Source: Chrysaora quinquecirrha (taxonomy: Eukaryota; Cnidaria; Scyphozoa; Semaeostomeae; Pelagiidae). Taken from it: a stretch of 64,000 nt of DNA. The translations under genes were made by a program, and so were the position numbers. The notes under the pieces were generated by a model that saw only the letters and a list, made by a program, of their open reading frames with translations, was not told the origin of the DNA and ran no database searches. Every line of letters starts with the position of its first letter. Within the stretch, counting starts at the first letter, position 1. The stretch covers positions 2,081,987 to 2,145,986 of the forward strand of contig JACTAT010000013.1 in assembly GCA_014526335.1 (NCBI GenBank). Direction: 5' to 3'. Below are positions 1-11,948 of the stretch, piece by piece.

Positions 1-1047
1 GCCGCGTTTCGACATCATCTCGTTCTCCTCTTCTGATTCCTCCCACCCCCCAAAAGCGTCAATTAGATTTTTGAAGGATTATGTATGCTTGTCTGCTTAG
101 AGCAAACCTAATGTGATCATGTTAAAAATATGCGTGGGTACCTACATATATATGCCCACTGTAGGAAATCCTGCTAAAGAATCCAAATCACGACAGCCAG
201 GGAAAACAACCCCCTGACTCGCAGGTTAGAATTACCAAATGGTTCAAAGATAATTAAGATCAATTCGACAGAATCAAACCAGAGGTCAAATACTACATAC
301 AACTACAATTCAAATACAATTACACTAAACAAAATGAATAAGAGGACTGTATAAATTATCAAAAAGACTCAAAGGACAGAAGGACAAATTCATGCGTTCT
401 CTTCAATGCGAAGCCACGTCTTTGATCTCATGCAGAATACAAATAAACAAACGAGTTCACCTGATAATCTTTGTATACCATGAATCACCTTGATATACCA
501 TGAATCCTCAAGCGTTTGTCAGCGATAATACCTTTGATATACGTTCACCAATTTGTTCCAATGTAAAATACAAAAGTTAATCCAAGAATTATAATAACCA
601 AAACGATGCTTCAGTCAAGAGTTTCTTCCGAGAATGGTATCAAGATTCACTGTTTCTGAGTTCAAGTCAAGAGTTAAAATTCAGAGTTCATTCATTCACA
701 CTTTACAGTTCTTCAGGTTGATTTCGCAGTATTTTCGAGAGAGCGTCTTTCGAGAGAATGTCTTTTCGAGAGAGTCTTTTCAGAGAGTCAATTTCTAATT
801 TCATTCATGTCTCGTGACCTGACCAAAGTCCAGGTCGTAAATCAATAGAGAACAAAACATCAACAACAAAACAAAACGTCAACAAGTATTTACAAGGACC
901 AGCGAAGGGTGAAAAGCGCGCGCATTTTCCTACACCCACAAGCCAAGAGGACTGAAGTTCCGCTTTCAGGACTCAGCAGCCACAACTGTTAAGTATCTTA
1001 ATTGCCGTAGATAAAGTTTAAGGTAAGGTTTAAGAGAAGATTCCACA
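1..1047. other. Region without recognised gene (left edge)
   Basis: I see no reading frame resembling a known protein here. Short direct repeats based on TTCGAGAGAG occur around 735-780. A good splice-donor-like sequence (AAG followed by GTAAGG) lies near 1021, so this stretch may hold the 5' untranslated region or early exons of the ETS gene that follows. That is inference. Confidence 0.4.
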
Positions 1048-1302
1048 ATGTCTCTAACATCATCATTTCTTAATTCTAAAGGCAACGCACCTCCGCTGTG
1101 GGTTTTTCTTGTGGAGCTTCTGGCTTTGGATACCAAAGGAGAAGTTGTGCGCTGGACGTACAGACTGCCTTATGAATTCGTTGTGACCAACCCAAAGCAA
1201 ATTGCAGCCATGTGGGGATGCTTGAAGAATAATCCAAGAATGAACTATACATATTTTTGCAGAGCGATTCGATATTATTATCGAAAGAACATCATTGAGA
1301 AG
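1048..1302 (+). CDS. ETS-domain transcription factor 1, DNA-binding exon
   Basis: This exon encodes most of an ETS winged-helix DNA-binding domain. It starts with PLWVFLVELL (helix 1), continues through VVRWTY and FVVTNPKQIAAMWG (helix 2 region), and reaches the recognition helix RAIRYYYRKNIIEK, where both DNA-contacting arginines of the family are kept. It ends at a donor (GAGAAG|GTAAAA), so the last beta strand must lie in a later exon. The ATG at 1048 gives an 85-codon exon. The second ETS gene of this window has an intron just before the domain in phase 1, its exon starting with GC, and a matching acceptor (CTAAAG|GC) exists here, so the exon may instead start at 1082 with earlier exons upstream. 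ETS proteins bind GGA(A/T) sites and regulate transcription in the nucleus. The subfamily is not recognisable: the domain is divergent from ETS1, ELK, ELF and SPDEF types. Confidence 0.85.
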
Positions 1303-1989
1303 GTAAAATTTTCGTTTACAACAATTTTATTTATAAGAACGCGAGCCTGGATTTTGCCCCCAGGGAGTGGTCTCGGCATATTTTCTTTTTTGAAATTTTG
1401 GATTTTCTTACTTTTTTAGGTTTAGAAATAACTCTCATTTTTTGGGCAGCAAATTTCCCATAATTTTTTTGGGTTTAGATTTCCCTACAAGTCGTTATAT
1501 TTGTGTCTAACGATGTCAAATATACATTTTTGACAGGGTTTTGGAAAATACTGACATAAAAAAACCCTTTTTCGTTATTTATCGTGCCCCATTGAACGAA
1601 CCATGAATATGTGGTGGGTGCGCTCTTTTAGTTTGACAGGATGGGATGAGGACTTATTTTTTTGGGTCCGATTTCGGCAGATATTATTTTTTTGGGTGGC
1701 AGCGTGAACGTCTGGGCCGAGCCCCCCTGTCAAGTTCATATCAGAGTGCAATCCGTGGGATTTTGCCCAGATTTTAACAACAAAATAAGAACAAGCTGAG
1801 GCTGGCCTTTTCATTAGTCCTAAGTACATCAGCTAAATATGAAAGTAAGACAGTCAGACTGAACGTAAAAAGCAAGCAAACAAAGAAATGGACAAGCATG
1901 CTGCATTGTTACATAATCCTAGTACCACTACAGACATTCACTGAAAAATAAAGACGTCTCATACCAAGGAATTAAGAACAGATTAAGGA

Positions 1990-2345
1990 GCTGATTACAT
2001 GGAGCGGGCTGGCCCGGTTGCCCGGGCTGGCTCGCCTACCCGGGCTAGGATTTCTAAGCGATTACATGGGAGATGCGAGCAGGCTGAAGCCTTGGGATTT
2101 GTTTAGTTTCTCAGCCCGCTTTGCCGGGCCAGCCCGTCTGCAATCGATTACATGAACAAAATTTGCCGAAGCCAGCCCGCTTTGCCGGGCTAGCCCGGCA
2201 GGTAGCTGCCGGGATCCCGGCTAACCGGGCCAGCCCGTCCTCCATATAATCGAAAGTTTGCAAAACACAGAAAGTTCTATTGACACCGGGGTCCCACCTA
2301 AAAAAGTTCATCTCGGATAACCGGGCCAGCCCGTTCCATGTAATC
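1990..2345. repeat. GC-rich inverted-repeat element (MITE-like)
   Basis: The element begins with GATTACATGGAGCGGGCTGG near 1994 and ends with the near-perfect reverse complement near 2337, giving terminal inverted repeats of about 27-35 bp. Inside are several further copies of GGGCCAGCCCG in both orientations. There is no coding potential, so it looks like a non-autonomous DNA transposon. The exact ends and target duplication are not resolved. Confidence 0.65.
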
Positions 2346-2956
2346 GGCCCCTAAGAAAATTTCAGGCTCAAAAAGGGCAAAACCGTAAGAACAGCCAGCC
2401 TTGATCAAAATTTCCTGGTTCTTATAAAAAAGGAGTGTATAGTTTACTATACTTATCTCTTAAACGTTTTTTTCATTTATGGCCATTATGCTTTTCTTTT
2501 TCTCGAACCTTCTATTGCACGCTACTTCTCTTAGAATGCAACGTTAGCCTTTTTTTACATTTCAAAGCTTTTCAAGCTCAGGTTGACTAAATTTAATTTA
2601 GGCGACTTTTTTTGTGTTATGGACACTTCTTTTTATTTCAAGTTCCCATCACTTCAGGATTCACCCAGACAGACCTGCACAGTCGCCATCCACACCCCAA
2701 TTTGAACAGTAACGACTTCCACTACAAAAAGCTCTCGAATCGTTAACTCTGGGGCCGTGGGGCGTATTCTCTATCGGATTTTCAATATCACCACAACCAT
2801 AAACTCTGATGCGCCTATTAATCATTGAATCATGACATTAGAGTGAAATTCTCGCTGAAGTCTGCAAAACTGCTAAACCCCCCAAACATTACATACAGAC
2901 AGAAGGTTTATAGGCCTCCAAAATCAGCCTTTTCCGAGCATTGCCGAAAATAAGTC

Positions 2957-3078
2957 ATGAGAAGTCTTGGAAAAACTGAGGAGGGAGAAAGTATAACTAC
3001 CAAAAGGTTACGCCGCGAGGGCTTTGTCTTGGCTATGGACGATGTGGCCACACTGCGACCATACGATCGAGAGATTCG
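2957..3078 (+). CDS. Possible internal exon of ETS gene 1
   Basis: This is a short open frame (MRSLGKTEEG at its start, ending RPYDREI) followed by a splice donor, CG|GTAACC, in phase 2. It joins in the correct phase to the exon at 3224. The composition is protein-like, but no domain is recognised. The start is uncertain: it may begin at an acceptor a few bases up- or downstream of the ATG. It is assigned to the ETS gene only by position, strand and phase. Confidence 0.35.
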
Positions 3079-3223
3079 GTAACCTCGATAGGCTGGGAAT
3101 AATGAAAACGTTTTAATGAGTCTAGGACAGGTCTTTGGGAATTCATGACGTCACAACTGCCAAGATCTTTATGTAAAATGGCTTGTAGTGATGAGGTTAC
3201 CTTGCAAATGCAGTTCTCTCTAG

Positions 3224-3479
3224 GCCTAGACTAGACTCGCAGGCATCACTGGACTCATTCACGTCTACAGATGATAGCGTAGGTGGTTTTGAAGAACTTT
3301 CTGATAGTAGCTCCGTCTGTAGCAGTGTTGGGAGCTCGTATTATTCTGTTCTTAGTCTCAAAGAGAGTTTACGAACTTATCAGGAGCAGATGAAAACGAG
3401 GATGTCACGCAAACGAGGCCCAGGCAAACATCAGCCTCCTCGCACGGGCATGTTCTGGATGGTCAATTCTGGGGACTAG
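3224..3479 (+). CDS. Probable last exon of ETS gene 1
   Basis: This is an open frame of 85 codons after a pyrimidine-rich acceptor (TTCTCTCTAG|G), closed by TAG. The protein is rich in Ser, Asp and Glu in its first half (for example FTSTDDSVGGFEELSDSSS) and basic near the end (KTRMSRKRGPGK). This is the kind of low-complexity C-terminal region found in many transcription factors. The exon linking it to the ETS domain (the final strand, usually G-x-R-F-x-Y-x-F) was not found between 1303 and 2956, so the gene model is incomplete. Confidence 0.45.
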
Positions 3480-4325
3480 CATTGAAAATATTGTTAGTGA
3501 ACTCCAGTCTGGTACCCATTCGTTCAGAGATCCTGCTTTTTATTTGCTGCAAGAACGCTAATTTTTATATGTTGATGCAAAAGCGTGCAGAAAACAGAAA
3601 ATACTTAAAAATCTGTTTTTCTCTATCCACTCTGGTTTTTACTTGTTGAAAACTCTGCTTTTTTCCCGCTGTAAAAATCATAACTTTTATTTATATAACA
3701 AACTGTTATTTGATATACATATACAAGCTATAAATATACTAGAAAATGCATTAGAAGGTTATTTTTTTATCTTTCGTGATTTTTTAATTTTTTATTCCAG
3801 AGGTTTGATATTAGCGAACTACACCATACATGTATAGATTGTATTGTATGATAATAAATAGAAAATTTTATAAAAATAGCAAAATATATAGAAATCGTAC
3901 CTCGAAAGTTGTCCTGTCTGTTAATTCTCTGGTCATGAGGGCGCTAGAATTTATCTGTGTTATCATTTTGATGACGAAGGCAAGTGCTTTCTAGAATATA
4001 GAATTCATGGAGTCAATCATTCTAAAAGCGAAGAATTTTATATACTGTAAAAGCAATTTAAGAAGAAAGAGGAATACCATTAGTTTAGCTGAACCGAATT
4101 TTTCAATAGCCCGCTGTTATAAATTTTGAATACACATAGAAGTGTCGATAAGGAGTGCATAGATTTTCGCAAAAGACGTGATTTCGTTCGAGGCTACAGC
4201 CTCATATTGATTTTCTGAAATAAGTTACCTGTCTGGGGATTGATTTTTCAAGAGGATATTAGCTTCACACTGCAATTATTTCCAGTACTAAGAGTTGTGC
4301 AATGCTAAGGAAGAGGTAGACTTAC
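3480..4325. other. No gene seen
   Basis: This is AT-rich sequence with no supported coding region. AATAAA-like sequences near 3850 could serve as the 3' end signal of the upstream ETS gene. Confidence 0.4.
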
Positions 4326-4652
4326 TACATGAGTCGTAGTTATCGTTATTGAATTGAATTGCTGGACGCTCAAACTGACGCGAACAACAACAACATCAAT
4401 TCAATTCAATGTGAGCGAAATTTAGGGACTTGGGAAGCAAGTCTAGGGAAGAGGACTGGTTCTATTACTTCAAACGCATGTGCATGGGAGAGAAATTACT
4501 TTAAGTCGGGGGATAGTAGACTTATTACACAAGTCGTGGTTATCGCTTTTGAGTCTATGCTGGACGCTCAAACTCTGAGCAAACAGCTGTATGGTTGTTG
4601 TTGTTGTTGTTGCTGTTTGCAAAGAGTGGGACTCATGTAATAAGTCTAGGGG
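4326..4652. repeat. Inverted-repeat elements with (TTG)n/(CAA)n
   Basis: Two adjacent units share 'gctggacgctcaaactg'-type sequence, and 'tagacttattacac' recurs inverted as 'gtaataagtcta' at the right end near 4640. A (GTT)n run lies at 4593-4612. Related 'tagacttatta' sequence with CAA/GTT runs occurs again at 40900-41160 in a NUP96 intron. This is probably a small non-autonomous transposon family. Confidence 0.5.
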
Positions 4653-5141
4653 TATAGAGGGTCAAGTGATTGTTTGCCAAACAGTTTCAAAAAGGCCAAC
4701 ACGTTATTTTATAAGGAACCTTTGGTCCGAGTTGAGGCTGGTTTTCAACAAAACGAGGCTCGGAGAAACAAATGAATAATATAAAACAAAAGCTTCCATA
4801 ATCCACAAAGTTATATTTACAAATTCTTACATACAATATAACAAACGAAATATTATTCTCGATTTTCTTCGGTAAGAGTCAAATTTTATTTATTTGAATA
4901 AAACCGAACAGCTTTTCAACAGCGTACAATTAGTACTTACAACAAAACAAGTAGATGAATTAGCTGTACAACAAGCCTGCAAAATAGAGACCACCCCTTG
5001 GTTTGAAGGAGGGAGGGAGGAGGTTCCTTTAGGGAGACTCTGTATGCTGTGCCCAAGAAAAATCTGGCTTTAGCTCTTAAAACCTCAGTGAGAACAATGT
5101 CGCGAAATACATACGGAAAGCTTTAAGAAACCAGTTTACAT

Positions 5142-5510
5142 CCCGGGGGGGTACTTCCATTGTTCGTTATACTAGACGTGCCGCCCAAATGGTAACTTTT
5201 TCAGCGCCAATTTCCCTACATATGGGTTGATTTTTCGTAAAGAATCTCTACACATGGGTAGCAAAATATATAAAAACTTTTAGACATGCGTTTTAGTTCA
5301 GCGCAAAGGCCTTTTCGCCGCATTTAGAGTTGCCTCAGACGTTAAATTGGGTTCAAATATTTGAGATATTGGTACCAATGGGTAAAAAATTTTGTTGTTC
5401 TTTCTATACATGGGTACCACGAGAAATCGAACTTATCGGTAGACATGGGTGGGTTTGGAAAAACTGGACGGCACGTCTAGTCATTTGAACAATGAAGTCC
5501 CCCCCGGTGC
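5142..5510. mobile_element. MITE with about 40-bp TIRs and 7-bp target duplication
   Basis: The left end CCCGGGGGGGTACTTCCATT, followed by ACTAGACGTGCCG, is repeated in reverse complement at the right end (CGGCACGTCTAGT, then CAATGAAGT and a C run). The element is flanked by TTTACAT at 5135-5141 and 5511-5517, a perfect 7-bp target site duplication. It has no coding capacity and is about 370 bp long, so it is a non-autonomous DNA transposon. Confidence 0.8.
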
Positions 5511-5830
5511 TTTACATAAGAAACCTATACCTCTAGAGACTCTTAGAACTGAAATTCGTGCTTTTAAACTCTTACTTAATGGTCAGCAATATTGCTAACA
5601 ATACAAATTTTCTGTTTCTGTTTCTGTTTTTATTTATTTTGATTTACTTTAATGTTTTTGTAAAATTGTTGATTCGCGAATTAGAAAAATAAATCCAGAA
5701 AGTGTGACCTTAAGCCAATTTTTCCAACAACAAAATCCCTATCCGAGTTAACGTCACCCATTTTCGCCCCACTGTCCTCACTCCCTTCACCAACCATATT
5801 TCAAAGCATTGGGTCGTCTGAAGGCTTCTT

Positions 5831-6693
5831 CTAATTACTATGCTGACTGATATATTCTTCGACCAAATCCATTTCTGAATCCATGTCCATAATAACATCT
5901 GTACCATTATTCTGATACTGATTGCTGAAATGCATTTGATCATTCGTAGTGAGATTTCTTAATTTGTGTTTGATGCTCAGCTCTGCAGCTTCAACATCAA
6001 TGCCATACCCTTCATGCAAGTCAGTCGCCCTTCCTGCTGGAGTACGATTGAAGTCCATTTCAAAATAAGGCTCGGAGCTTCGCGGAGATGCATAACTACA
6101 GCTTGTCGAAGTATCAGAACAAATATCATCATCCAGAGATCTTATATCTTCAAAATCCAGCAACGGAAGATCTTTTGCAGTGAAACATGACGTTACAGGC
6201 GTTTCAAGTTGTTTTGCTGATCTTCTCAGAAGAAATTCATCTTCCCAGTCATCTGATGATAAAACAGTCAAATCTGAAAGCAATTCCGAGTGATCAATGC
6301 TTCCATAATTCCCTTGCACGTTCCCAAGTGTAGTTTCATCAACCCATCGTATGTATGATGGCAAAGACGCTGTTCTCTCTCTTTCTGTGACATAAGCATT
6401 CGGGCTCAATCGATCTGATTTCTTGAATAAACTCGAGAAAAAAGAACCCACATCAGCTTTCTTTTAACCCCTTTTCTGCTGTTTTCTTGGTCTTCAACGT
6501 GTCTGAAAGTGTCTGGCAAAGACCTTGGACGCTGGTGATTTGCAGGGGTGTTACCTAAGCCTCTGAAGGTCTTTTGGACATTCTCTTGTATTGCTTGGAA
6601 GGGCTTCTGAACAATATCTTCTGCTGGTTTTGGTAGATAGTCTTCAGTTCTGTCAGACAGCACAAAGCAGTAGGTGTACGCCTGCTCCGCGAC
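5831..6693 (-). CDS. ETS-domain transcription factor 2, last exon, with frame break
   Basis: The exon follows an acceptor (TTTGCAG|GTC) and first encodes VAEQAYTYCF, which matches the final strand of an ETS domain (pattern G-x-R-F-x-Y-x-F). It then continues through YLPKPAEDIVQKPFQAIQ to a stop at 6406-6408. A second frame is open from about 6466 to the TAG at 5831. It encodes about 206 residues rich in Ser and acidic residues (for example DLTVLSSDDWEDEFLLRR) and looks strongly protein-like. The two frames overlap by about 60 bp around A-runs on the minus strand (6458-6465), so a single-base indel in a homopolymer is the simplest explanation, either a sequence error or a real mutation. If real, the protein loses its acidic C-terminal region. 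Confidence 0.7.
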
Positions 6694-7538
6694 CTGCAAA
6701 TTGTAAGAGGAAAAAATTATAATAGAGGCAAACTGGATTTTATAGGACAGGAGCGTTAAACACGACGTGGCAAAATTATCAATGGGAATAAAGGGTAGCA
6801 AAATGTCCACCCCTGTCCACCAGTGTGGGGTACCTACAGGGGTAAATCATCTTTGGAATTCTCATACCCCCTTGTGATAATTTAGATTTTTTTGTTTTGG
6901 TTAGATGCTGTTTGCATGTAATGAGTATTATTGTACAATAAAATCTCCCTCTATTAGCACCCATAAGGATTTCTCCCCAGTACGGACATCTTGTTAAGCG
7001 TGTTAAGTGCATGGGTGTCCTGATTTCTGGTGAGTGATTTGCATTGTACTCGCTTTCGTCTCATTAAAATAAAAAGAACCTTTAAAATGATTGTAGGTTA
7101 AGAAGGTATTTCTACTTGATGTTGATATTTTCATTCTTCTATACATGACCTATCAAAGATGCAAACTTCTAACTGAAAAACAAGTTCGGGGAAAGACGGA
7201 AACAACCATTATATGAGAACTCAGAAAACCTCAAAGAAAAACATTCAAAACCCAGAGTCTATATATCCTGATCGTTTATTCGAGCTACGCAATTATTGTT
7301 TCAAATACATTGGCGTAGGAAGAAGACCATTATGGGGGGGTTGAAGTGTTCTAAAACAATAGGAAGTGGAAGAACATCTAAATAATAATCGAAACTATGG
7401 AATTTCCATACTATTGGGAGAAGGCTCCCCTGCCCCATAGGCTGCTACGGACTTGATATGCTCCAGGAAAAGTATACTTGTAAACATAAGCATATATGTA
7501 GTGGTAGTACATATTGTTATGATTCGCAGAAAACCTAC

Positions 7539-7765
7539 CTTCTCAATGAGCTGTTTTCCATAATAATATCTCAGTGCTCTAGTCAGTTTAGGATACGTCA
7601 TGGAGGAATTCAATTTAAGCATGCCCCAAATCTCTGCAAGAAGTTTAGTGTTTGTTACTTTGAACTCATAGTCTTGCTTTTTTGTCCAATTCACGCAAAT
7701 GTTCTTTTCGTCTGACTTCAGCAGTACTATCATGAACAACCATAAAGGCATTTTTCGTTGACTGC
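7539..7765 (-). CDS. ETS-domain transcription factor 2, DNA-binding exon
   Basis: This exon encodes the bulk of an ETS domain: PLWLFMIVLLKSDEKNICVN, W-T-K-K, then FKVTNTKLLAEIWGMLK and the recognition helix LTRALRYYYGKQLIEK with both conserved arginines. The exon starts at CTCATAG|GC in phase 1 and ends at GAGAAG|GTAGGT in phase 0, the same place where the ETS exon of gene 1 at 1048-1302 ends. The spacing between the two opposite-strand ETS genes is about 2.3 kb. The domain is divergent, and I cannot place it in a named ETS subfamily. The product is a nuclear, sequence-specific DNA-binding protein by family. Confidence 0.88.
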
Positions 7766-7957
7766 CTATGAGGGTAAAAGAGTTAAGTCAAGCAGGATCA
7801 AGTTAATAGCTAACTTCGCAGGACATTCAATGATTAGCAAAGTATTTCAAAATTACAGTTACAAAATACTTTCATTTTACAAGAGTATCTTTTGAATAGA
7901 GTAGAGAGGTTTGACTCTAAGAAAACTAGGGAAAACTAAGATAGAATGCTTTCCTAC

Positions 7958-8040
7958 CTCGCTTCTTCATCAGTCTCTCTTTCTCGAGTCTCTTGAACTC
8001 ATCAAGTATTCTTTTAGCTAATGCTATCTTGTCGTCGATC
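7958..8040 (-). CDS. ETS-domain transcription factor 2, exon upstream of the domain
   Basis: This is an 83-bp exon between acceptor GCGTAG|G and donor CGAG|GTAGGA-like sequence. It encodes IDDKIALAKRILDEFKRLEK followed by ERLMKKR, a strongly charged amphipathic helix. It ends in phase 1, which fits the next exon at 7765. The first coding exon of the gene was not found upstream (above 8040). Confidence 0.65.
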
Positions 8041-9720
8041 CTACGCAAAAGAACGAGAGGTGTTGTCTTGTTGCAAGTATAGAGAAGACTTTTGAGAAGG
8101 CTAAGGTATTAAAGCCGAAGGCAGATAACTCAAAAAAGGGGCAAGTTCAAAATGATGTAACCCTACTAACATTGAAGAATATATTTGCATATGTTTTAGT
8201 TGTAATATACAAATAACAAACGAAGATCAATCTTTAACTGTCTTTATTCCAACAAAACTTTGCAAACAGAAAAAGAAAATTATACTGTAATCTCTTGAAC
8301 GAATCTCCAGGACTTTTAGTATTCTCAAATCCAGTTATTAGTTTAAGGTTTATGAAATTAAATAATCTTTTTAAGAAAACATTACTTATGAGAGTCGTTT
8401 AGGATTTCCAGATTTATGTGAAATGTATCCAGAGAAAAAAGAACATGGCTAAAATTAAAAAGAAGCAAGGGGGCGTCGGGAAAAAGGGATTTAAAAACCA
8501 CCCTATCAATCTGCTTGACTATTAATTTGATAAACAATCCTACAAAACGACAAGGAGCAAAGTGAAATTCTCGATGGGGCAGGGGAGCATGCAACCCTCC
8601 TAAATGACCCTAATTCATTATAGAGGCAAACCACCACAAACCACTGTTCAACTACTTTAAAGGGGGTTCCCGTCGGGGGTGCCATTTTGTAGTATTCAGG
8701 GCCTCTTATGTTAAATTGCTAGTATACGGAAAGAGGTGCGCCGGGGGTGCGCCACTGCAATCTATCAAAACGTAAGAGTAAGGCACTATGAAAATTCAGT
8801 TTATAAGGGCGTGGAAAAGAAATATCGCTCTTTTGCTCTCAGGGTTTCACGTTTGCTGTCCTAGACGGCGCTGGGAGTAACAGAAAAATACGTTTCCAGT
8901 TGGTTACTTGCCCCAACCAATGTTTTTGTCTCTACGTCCCTGCATGATTATGTACTCTATATTATGAAGACTGATACTTTTCGTTACCCAAACAGAGGAT
9001 CCAAAATGGAATTTCGAGCTAACTTAACCTATCGTTTAGCTAACTACAGTATGTCTATATGATCAAAGCTATACGCCATCGCATTTCGTATTGACTACTT
9101 GTTGAAGAAGTTGAAAATATGAATAGCTAAAAGCAAAGTAGGCTACAGCAAATGGGTTAACAAGGGAGTATTCTTTCGGAACATTTCCCTGTCTCAATCT
9201 GGTTTTAGCACGAAGGACCCAGACATACAAACATCCAAAATCCAAACCATTTTTCCTTTGGACCTTTGGGTATCTCCAGAAAAAACAAAAATTGAAACAG
9301 CCGATTTATCCTTACAAAGGAGGTAAGGTTTCCTTAACTTCTCACAGCTGTAAATAAAGATGTTTTTCAGAGTCTTCGTCTTGGTTTTGAATCTTATTTT
9401 CAGACAAATACGCCGTCAGAAAGTTTAAGGAAATATACCTGTACCGATCTGTAAATTTAACAAACTTTGGTTTCTAGATAGCATTTCTAAAACAATTTCC
9501 AGAACCAAACGGAGACAAATAGCGAAGACACAGTTATTACGTTGTAATTATAAATTTCAGGGTCTCAGAAAGGTTATACACCTTTTCATGCATCTTAAAC
9601 GAATCTCAAAGGACTATAATATTTATAAAGATCTTGACATGCTACACTATTACAAGGAGCGTCGTCACAAAATTAAAGTTAAAGGTTAAGAATATGAAGC
9701 CAAAAATTAGTATCCCATAC
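8041..9720. other. No gene seen
   Basis: No supported coding frame was found. The missing 5' exon and promoter of the minus-strand ETS gene should lie here. Confidence 0.4.
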
Positions 9721-9727
9721 AGATTCT

Positions 9728-10025
9728 TAGTTTTTTAAGGTTTATGAAATGTGACTTGAGATACGAATTAGAAAACAACTATTTATGAGAAACAATGTTT
9801 GACAACGGGGGCGATTCACCCCTTGAAAACCTGCTACATTCTAGTTGGAAAACTCCAGTACTATACTAATAACCCCAAATCTACTAATTCATAGCTTTAA
9901 GCATTATGAAATGTCAATTGAAGATAGAAAACAGAAATTTTCATTTCCTATTTATGAGAAACATTGTTTGCGAACGTGGCCGATACCCATCCCTTTGAAA
10001 CTTGGTACACCCTAATTGCAAATCC
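9728..10025. repeat. Two degenerate tandem units of about 150 bp
   Basis: The order 'aaggtttatgaaatgt ... tatttatgagaaaca.tgttt ... gcgattcaccccttgaaaac' at about 9737-9860 recurs at about 9894-10025 with many substitutions. The unit ends resemble decayed copies of the CCGAGGGGC MITE described at 12329. Further degenerate traces of that family occur at about 10200-10340 and 10703-10838. Confidence 0.45.
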
Positions 10026-11600
10026 TTCTGTTTTATGAAAATCCCTTAAAAATCCTTTTGTCAGTAGGTGTTTCTGACATTCTCGTCAGAGAGAGATTTT
10101 AATCCAATGACCTTGTTTTTGAACAGTAAAATTGCCCTGATTTTTGACGAATATTACGCTTCTCCGATTCTGGCATATCTGGAAGACGTGGAGAGTATAT
10201 GGTCTCTTAAAACGTGTACGAAGGGGTGTTTCACTCCTGACTCCACCAGAAAGAGAAGGCCTTCCGGATCACCGTTTAACACAAGTATTTCCGCGCAATT
10301 TAAGTAAAAAATTGGGCGAGGTTTTCAAGGAGTGAGTTGCTCCTAGGGATAAGCCCAAAAGACTAGCTTTTTTAGAGGGCCTTTTAAAAATAGCTTGAAA
10401 ACGAAGGAACGAAGCTTTCGGTAGAGGCTAACCCATCAAAATAGCTTTAGAAACGTGAATTGGAAAACCATCCCTCAAATATTCAACAATTTTGTTATTC
10501 GTTCGCTGGAGTGCACAGGAGTTTCGCTATATCATTTGTCCAGTTCAGGGGTAAACCCGAGGGGGCAAGTGACTCAAACAGGAGCAGTTGTATGCAAGTG
10601 CCACCCGCGATTTAAAGGTTTTCCGTTGACTCTTTGCCTTGATTATGGCGTATGATGAAAGTCTGCCTTTCTGGATATTGACCTAATTTAGCCTATTGAC
10701 CTAAACGAAGGGCATCTGGCTCTTCAAAAATGCATACGAGATTCCTGTTGTAGGAGATATTTGTGAAATTAAGGGGAAATCAATAGACCTTACAGCCAGG
10801 GTGTACGAGATTCCCAAGTTGTTAGTTCCCCATCGGAACTAAAGCCTTTTGACTTTAGAACTTGGAAGGTTTCAGAAAGCTCAAGAGATGACCAACCATT
10901 CATGGCCCTGTTATTATAGGGTGGGTTTTTATAGATAATGCCCTGGATGTGGGGTTATAATAGGGTTATAGTGTCAAAATTATGCTCTGATTATCATCTC
11001 TCTCGGTTTATTCTCCAGCGCACATGTATTGCCATGTCCTGTATAGGAGTTTTTCCCATGCTGGGACAGATCCCAATTCCCAAAGGGGCAAGAGGCTTTA
11101 ACGAAAATAGCATATAGGGTTTTCTGGTAAATTAAAGCAATAGCTGAAAAGATGAACATACGGGATTCCATGAGTAATTTGCCCCTTGCACTTTGTTTAG
11201 GCTGTAAAAGAGCCTAAAGGAGAAGGCAACCACAGCATCAGGGTTTTCTGTGAGCCATCATGGGCCAATTATTGTACCCCGTGTATTGTATGTGCCATGC
11301 TAAAAGCTCAGGTGCAGAAACAGGGGTCTCGATCACTCTTGTACCTAAAAATTTTACGATTTCTCCCATCTCCTTTTAAAATATTGCAGTTTTTCTCTCC
11401 CCCATGAATTTTTTTATCCCATCCTACATTTACCTGCTTTCTTGCTTCCCATGTGAAAACTTTGTCCCTTCTACCTTCACACATTCACCCCCATGACAAC
11501 TGGGCACAACGTTGTTGAATACATTTAGAATCTTCGTAGCTACCAAAGAGTTTGTAGATGAAAATATTTACTGGGGTAAGTCACTGTGAGTCATTGCTGA

Positions 11601-11742
11601 CGAGGGGCACTTCACTCTTCAAAAAGGTGTACAGGACTTTCTTAGGGTAAAACAAAAGGATTTTCGAGAGATTTCCGTGAAATCAATACGATTTCCCGCA
11701 AGGTTGTACAAGACTTCATTCAATGGAGTGATTTGCCCCTCG
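11601..11742. mobile_element. CCGAGGGGC-family MITE (diverged copy)
   Basis: The element starts CGAGGGGCACTTCACTC and ends GAGTGATTTGCCCCTCG, with the family's internal 'aacaaaaggattt' and 'gtacaagacttc' blocks. It is 142 bp long. The target duplication is no longer clear. Confidence 0.7.
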
Positions 11743-11948
11743 CCTTCTGATAAGAGGAGTGGGGGTGTTGACCCTTGTTATGGTAAAAGTACGGCAAAGT
11801 AAATTCTATCAGTGTCATTAGTACAGGGAAGACAGTAACCTGACACAAGATTTTGATTTTAAATAGTTATAACTTATTTGAAATTTTCCCTGTTTGCAGG
11901 ACCATGGTTATTGCAAGAAGGTGTAGAGACTCGTAATTTATAAACAGT

